Notes under the pieces: generated by a model | Told to the model about the DNA's origin: nothing | Databases searched by the model: none | What the model saw: the letters and a program-made list of their open reading frames with translations, nothing else | Translations under genes and position numbers: made by a program | Shown: piece after piece, positions 60,150 to 64,000 of the stretch | Position numbering within the stretch: position 1 is the first letter of the stretch | Layout of the letters: each line of letters begins with the position of its first letter | DNA from: Hibiscus mutabilis | Taxonomy: Eukaryota; Streptophyta; Magnoliopsida; Malvales; Malvaceae | DNA length: 64,000 bases | Assembly: GCA_019671005.1 (NCBI GenBank) | Contig: CM033712.1 | Coordinates: 73,172,479-73,236,478 of the forward strand | Reading direction: 5' to 3'

Positions 60150-60833
60150 TGACTCTAGCTGATCCGTGCGGCCTTAGACGCCGCCGACGCAAATCGATCG
60201 ATTCCTCGCCTAAGTCGACCTTCAACCAGCCTTGTGAGTACTCACCGCCGACAACGGCCGACCCGAAGACTCGGTCTCGATGGATCTCGTCACTGACACC
60301 ACTTGTGTCGCGGGCTATACCTTTGCCAAACGAATCGTGCCGGACCTTAGTCGCTTTCTCGGTTGAAACGTCGACTAAGTCCCCCTGAAGTACCTTGACA
60401 CGGTCTTAGGTGAAGATCTCTCGACAAACACCTAACTCAACCGAGATTCTCGCTCCGGAAGATCGAACACTCCTCGAAGCCCTCGAGCGAAAGATCGTTC
60501 TAAGCGAAAGCTAATCAATGAACAACGAAATAGATTGGCGGCTAGAACAACGAAGAACACTCAGAACAACAAAGAACAATAGAAAGAGTTTTAGAGTAAA
60601 TGCTTCTTGTATTACTCAAGTGAAGTGAATGAATGAATGAAGTGATTTACAAGTGAGGAGGGAGCCTCTATTTATAGTTGAACTCCCCTACATCCAACGG
60701 CTCGGTTTAAATTACATCGACGGTCGAGATTGATCTTATCTTATCTTATCGATCAAATCTCAAATTCAAATCTCTAATTATCACAAACATTATCTATACA
60801 TTATATTCAAATAAATGGATAATGCTTTGACCA
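60150..60833 (-). mobile_element. 3' LTR of a TR-GAG-like retroelement, 684 bp
   Basis: On + it runs from tgactctagctg to gctttgacca (on minus, TGGTCAAAGC..GAGTCA, TG..CA ends). A TATA box (TATAAATA on minus, 60669-60676) lies in it. Adjacent on the gag side is a purine-rich tract read on minus as gattctgggagggtaaat (60834-60851), a polypurine-tract candidate. The 5' LTR is beyond the window. Confidence 0.6.
60669..60676 (-). promoter_or_regulatory. LTR TATA box
   Basis: TATAAATA on the minus strand in the LTR, followed by GAGGCTCCCTCC. Confidence 0.5.
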
Positions 60834-60889
60834 ATTTACCCTCCCAGAATCCTCCATGGATTTGGCTAAGTCTTGTGGGCTTGCGGGCT

Positions 60890-61240
60890 CTTTAGCATTC
60901 TTCAAGTGCCGGGCCAAGTGTGATGGTCTTGGCAAGTCCGTTCCACCGCAAAAACTCTCTTTGGCTGATTCTTGCGCCAATGCCTCGGTCCCAAAGGTTC
61001 GGTCCACGCCTTCCTCCAAGTCTTTGGGCCAAGTCTAATGATCTTGGCAAGCTCGTTACACCGCGCAAACCCTCTTTGGCTGGTTCTTGCGCTAACGCCT
61101 CGGTCCCAAAGGTATGGTCCTCGCCATTCTCCGAGTGTTGGGCCACATTTGACACGCCCGTTGCATTGCGCACAACCTCCTATTTGTTGCTCGCTAATGT
61201 CTCGGTCCAAAAAGTTTGGTCCGTGACAATCTCCCCACTT
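60890..61240. repeat. tandem repeat of about 110 bp, three copies
   Basis: The landmark ggcaagtccgttccaccgc starts at 60932, its variant ggcaagctcgttacaccgc at 61045 and a decayed gacacgcccgttgcattgc at 61152. Each is followed by ctctttggctgattcttgcg and ctcggtcccaaagg-like strings. It lies between gag and the 3' LTR. Confidence 0.8.
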
Positions 61241-61497
61241 GACTTAGCGGCGCCCTCGTCGCTGCACTCAACGATCTGGGGCGGGTCAACTTGATTACTC
61301 GTCGATGCCTCGGCTTCGTGCAATTCCCCCATATGAACTGCTCGTCTCGCCTCAAACTGTCGTTGAACATCGCGTGCTAACACGCCTCTTGATACATCTC
61401 CCTTGTAGGAGCACTCTCCCACAAACTCTGATTTACCTCGACTCAGACCTACTTGGTCCTGCGGCAAAGACTTGGAAGTCGTCACAACATTGAACAC
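61180..61497 (-). pseudogene. tail frame of the TR-GAG-like gag region
   Basis: A minus-strand frame of 105 residues (MFNVVTTSKSLPQDQVGLSR..) lies between the gag ORF (ends 61513) and the tandem repeat. No domain known to me; it may be a shifted continuation of gag or a transcribed spacer. Confidence 0.35.
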
Positions 61498-61512
61498 AGA
61501 TCGAACTCTCAG

Positions 61513-62580
61513 TTAAATCGACAACTCTGGCTTGCCCCTTTGAACTCTGAAAGGTCTCTTCCAATCTTCTTTTCCCCCGCACTGAAGACTAGGTCTCACT
61601 TGACCTAAGCTCATCAACAACGGCAAATCAAAACCAAAAACACTAGGAACGTGTTTGAGATGTACCTTTTCCTCGGTCACATTTACTCTAAAATGGGTCA
61701 GCCCTCTTTTCTCCTTGAAGTCTGGCCCCCTCTGCATTGAACCTTCCTCATCGAAGTTCTTTGCATGCATCGGCACTTTTGCCACAAAGTCCGTTGCGTT
61801 ACTCTGCATCGGCACTTCTTCCCTGAAGTCCGTTGCATCTGGTTGCACCCGCCCTTCTGACTTGAAGTTTGGTGCTCTCTTGCATCGATCCTTCTTCCTT
61901 GAAGTTCGGTGCTTTCTCTTGCGTCGACACTTCCTACCTGAAGTTCGTCGCTCGTTTCCCACCTTACCCATTGGTGGTGTCTCCATGGTTACTATGTCCC
62001 CTAACGGCTTGGCCCCCTTCGACTCTACAATGGTCTCAAAAGCGATGCTCTTTCCCCGAACATCCTCGGCAAGCTTCTCAGTAGCCTTCTCGGACATGGT
62101 CACCCCTTTCTGCTTCTGGTCCCCCTTGGCCTTGGCAGAACTCGACGTTATCGGATCAAGCGATGCAGCCTCGCTCTCTTCTGGCTCACCCAACTCCTTG
62201 GATGGCTTGACTCGATCCAGGCAATCTCGCAATTTGTGAGGCCCCTTACACTGGTAACACTCTAGTTGCTTCAACTTGCGTCGGCACTTCTTCCTCGAAG
62301 TCCTTCGCTTCTTTCCCACCTTGCCCATAGGTGGCATCTTAACGGTTGCTATGTCCCTCGACGGCTCAGCTCCCTTCGACACTGTACTGGTCTCAAAAGT
62401 AATGTTCTTCGCTCGAACATTCTCGGCAAGCTCTTTCCCAGCCTTCCCAGACATCTTCAACCCATTCTGCTCATGGTCTCCGCTTACCTTGGCAGAACTA
62501 GACAACTCGGAACCAAGTTTCACAGGCTCTTTACTCTTGGCCTTGTCCCGTCCTCGAACCACTTGGCTCGAAACGGGCAT
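61513..62580 (-). pseudogene. TR-GAG-like gag C-terminal part with zinc knuckle and internal repeats
   Basis: A 355-residue open frame on minus. The CCHC knuckle CYQCKGPHKLRDC (residues 108-120) has spacing CX2CX3HX4C. A 77-residue repeat occurs at residues 26-101 and 146-220 (SSSAK.., FET..SKGA.P..DI, TPPMGKVG); the second copy lacks the knuckle and is followed by RRTSGRKCRRKRK. Residues 238-293 form a degenerate 13-residue repeat (DF.EEVPMQ..AT). The tail FGFDLPLLMSLGQVRPSLQ resembles tails I recall in related plant gag-only elements. The basic, knuckle-rich protein probably binds RNA. There is a frameshift between this frame and 62520-63011, so it is disrupted. Confidence 0.7.
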
Positions 62581-63011
62581 CTCCGCAACTTATGAGGTCC
62601 CTTACATCGGTAACACCTCAATTGCCTCGTCTTTACCCTCGGCTTGACAGCTTTCTCACTTGCTATCGCACCAAGTCTCATCGTCGGCTGGACTACTTTG
62701 GCACTCGTAGTCGAACCACGGCTCTCCCTTTGCTTGGCGGCATTGACACTCGCATTCGCCCCAAGTCTCATCGCTGGCTGGACTACTTTGGCACTCGTAG
62801 TCGAATCACTGCTCTCACTTCGCTTGGCAGCATTGACACACGCAATCGCCCCAAGTCTCGCTACTTCACCCTTTGACTCGTCTGCTGTCTTCACCATGGC
62901 AGCTAGGCGGTTCTTCTCGGGACATCCCCTTATCAAATGAGGACCATCACAGAAGTAGCACTTCAACTTCTTGCTCCCCTTCTTCTCTCGGTACGGACTT
63001 AGCCTCACCAT
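62520..63011 (-). pseudogene. TR-GAG-like gag middle part with two zinc knuckles
   Basis: 163-residue frame on minus. Knuckle 1 CYFCDGPHLIRGC (residues 18-30, 62922-62960) and knuckle 2 CYRCKGPHKLRRC (133-145, 62577-62615) have the same CX2CX3HX4C spacing. Between them is a 30-residue tandem repeat (RLGA.A.VNAAK..ES..STTSAKVVQP.M) at 52-81, 82-111 and a partial third. Frames differ on both sides, so gag is split by frameshifts. Three knuckles with long repeated linkers are unusual for a plant gag. Confidence 0.7.
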
Positions 63012-63157
63012 TCCCTTGTCTCTCGAACCGGGCTGGTTGACTCAACACTCGCCGCTTGCATTCTGCGGGCTCGGTCGGAGGTTCGGCAACAACGAAAGCC
63101 TCTGAAAGTCTCTGGGCATCTCCTGCTCTCTGCGAGCTTCGCCCCGGTCTAAATCCT

Positions 63158-64000
63158 CTAAGAAGGTCTTGGCGCATCACATTCGCTCATTGCCGTCTTG
63201 CAACCGAGCAGCTCCCTCTTGAGCTCATCCACTTCTTTTCGCAAAGCTTCTATCTCGGCTTCACTCGCATTACTCCCTCGAACAGTCACCAACTTGTTGA
63301 GAACTTCTCGTGTCTCGTCCTTGAACTGGTCATCTATGGACTCTACCTCGTCAAGACGGACTCGAAAAAACACACCTTGGGTGCCTTGGCCTCCTCCTCG
63401 GGTTTCTCAAGTCTACAAACCCTCTTTCCCAACGACTCCAATTCCACCTTCATTGCCTCCACTTTGCATCTTGAAGGGAATTACCTTGTTGGTTCAACTT
63501 CTCGTACATTGAGTTGAGAACTTCTTGGATCTCCTTCACGGTTTCCTCCTTGGAAGAACTCTCCGCTTTTTGCAAATCCACCATCTTGGCTTCACAAGCA
63601 CAACTCTCTCGAACTACCTCCAATTCGTTGAGGATGCGTTGCGTCTCGTCATTGAACTTGCCCTCCATGGACTCTAACTTTTCAAGACGTGACTCCACAA
63701 CACTCCGGGTCTTTTTGGCCTCTTCTCTTAGAGTTTCCACTGCAGCCTCTAAGGAATCGCCACGCTCAGACACCTTCACATCCAATTCATTAAGAGCCAA
63801 TTGAACATCCTCCCGGATCCCTTCTACAGACTCTAACATCTCAATATCCAACGAACCCAGCTTCTCAAGGTTTACTGGCTCTAGCTCTTCAAACACCACC
63901 TCGGCCTCCTTCTTGAAGTCCAAGAGTTTATCGACCCAAGCCTCTACAGCTGTTATGAATTCAAGATTCGAGTGTACCTTATTTTCAAGACGGTTGCTCC
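63158..64000 (-). pseudogene. TR-GAG-like gag N-terminal coiled coil, open to the window edge
   Basis: Minus frames 64000-63450 (still open at the edge) and 63373-63158. Long heptads occur (VNLEKLGSLDIEMLESVEGI, LEKLESMEGKFNDETQRILN, VLNSMYEKLNQQGNSLQD), and a second helical section repeats the RLEKLESMEGKFNDETQ pattern as RLDEVESIDDQFKDETRE. After DELKRELLGCKTAMSECDAP the expected capsid part (Retrotrans_gag core) is absent; the next recognisable piece is DAQRLSEAFVVAEP (63100-63150) in another frame. A deletion has removed most of the capsid. The start is outside the window. Confidence 0.65.

Noticed and set aside
61655..62239. 194-aa open frame on the + strand and several others across 60850-63500
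   Set aside because: They are reverse or shifted shadows of the minus-strand gag, in a repeat-rich, GC-rich region.

Overview
This is a stretch of plant nuclear genome that is almost entirely transposable elements. AT-rich spacers, spliced gene fragments, a plant BAHD acyltransferase, plant-type LTR retroelement lineages (Tat/Ogre, Athila, Tekay-like LTRs, copia), L1-type LINEs and many hAT and Mutator-like DNA elements all say angiosperm, most likely a dicot. The retroelement protein families look to me like those of Malvaceae (cotton, Gossypium), but that is from memory, not a search. Only one gene looks intact and cellular: the BAHD acyltransferase at 30347-31702 (+).

Layout. 1-14160 is a decayed Ty3/gypsy element of Tat/Ogre type on the + strand: LTR, primer-binding site, leader, extra ORF1, gag and protease. 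It is interrupted by a 3.86 kb solo LTR (3538-7399, 5-bp target duplication) and a 1.1 kb hAT element (11065-12174, 8-bp target duplication). In both cases the coding phase is continuous across the insertion. 14160-17209 is LTR-like sequence. 17210-27740 holds LINE material: a 3' end, then an ORF1-plus-3'UTR LINE that was split by a 6.95 kb copia element lying on the minus strand (20349-27300).

27741-34660 holds dispersed repeats, a hAT element whose right end lies about 120 bp upstream of the acyltransferase TATA box, the acyltransferase itself, a 1.46 kb foldback element and a hAT transposase remnant. 34665-44036 holds a LINE ORF2 remnant, a Pack-MULE-like element carrying a spliced ankyrin-repeat gene fragment, a LINE ORF1, two long palindromes, a copia RNase H fragment, a Stowaway-like MITE and a hAT-like element.

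44037-59044 is one 2.47 kb LTR into which a 12.5 kb Athila-like element has inserted (44946-57475, TSD agcct). That element is gag-protease only and carries a direct tandem duplication of about 5.06 kb. The host LTR also holds nine near-copies of the palindrome GTATCGATAC. 60150-64000 (minus) is the 3' LTR and gag of another retroelement, with repeated zinc knuckles, internal protein repeats and no pol before the LTR. It resembles the non-autonomous TR-GAG class.

Nothing here works as an operon or pathway. The interest is in nesting order, non-autonomous element architectures and captured sequence. The least expected signals are tRNA-like modules in the arms of several foldback elements, the GTATCGATAC array, the Pack-MULE gene fragment, and the tandem duplication inside the Athila-like element. 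Boundaries with a perfect or near-perfect target duplication are reliable; other element edges are approximate.
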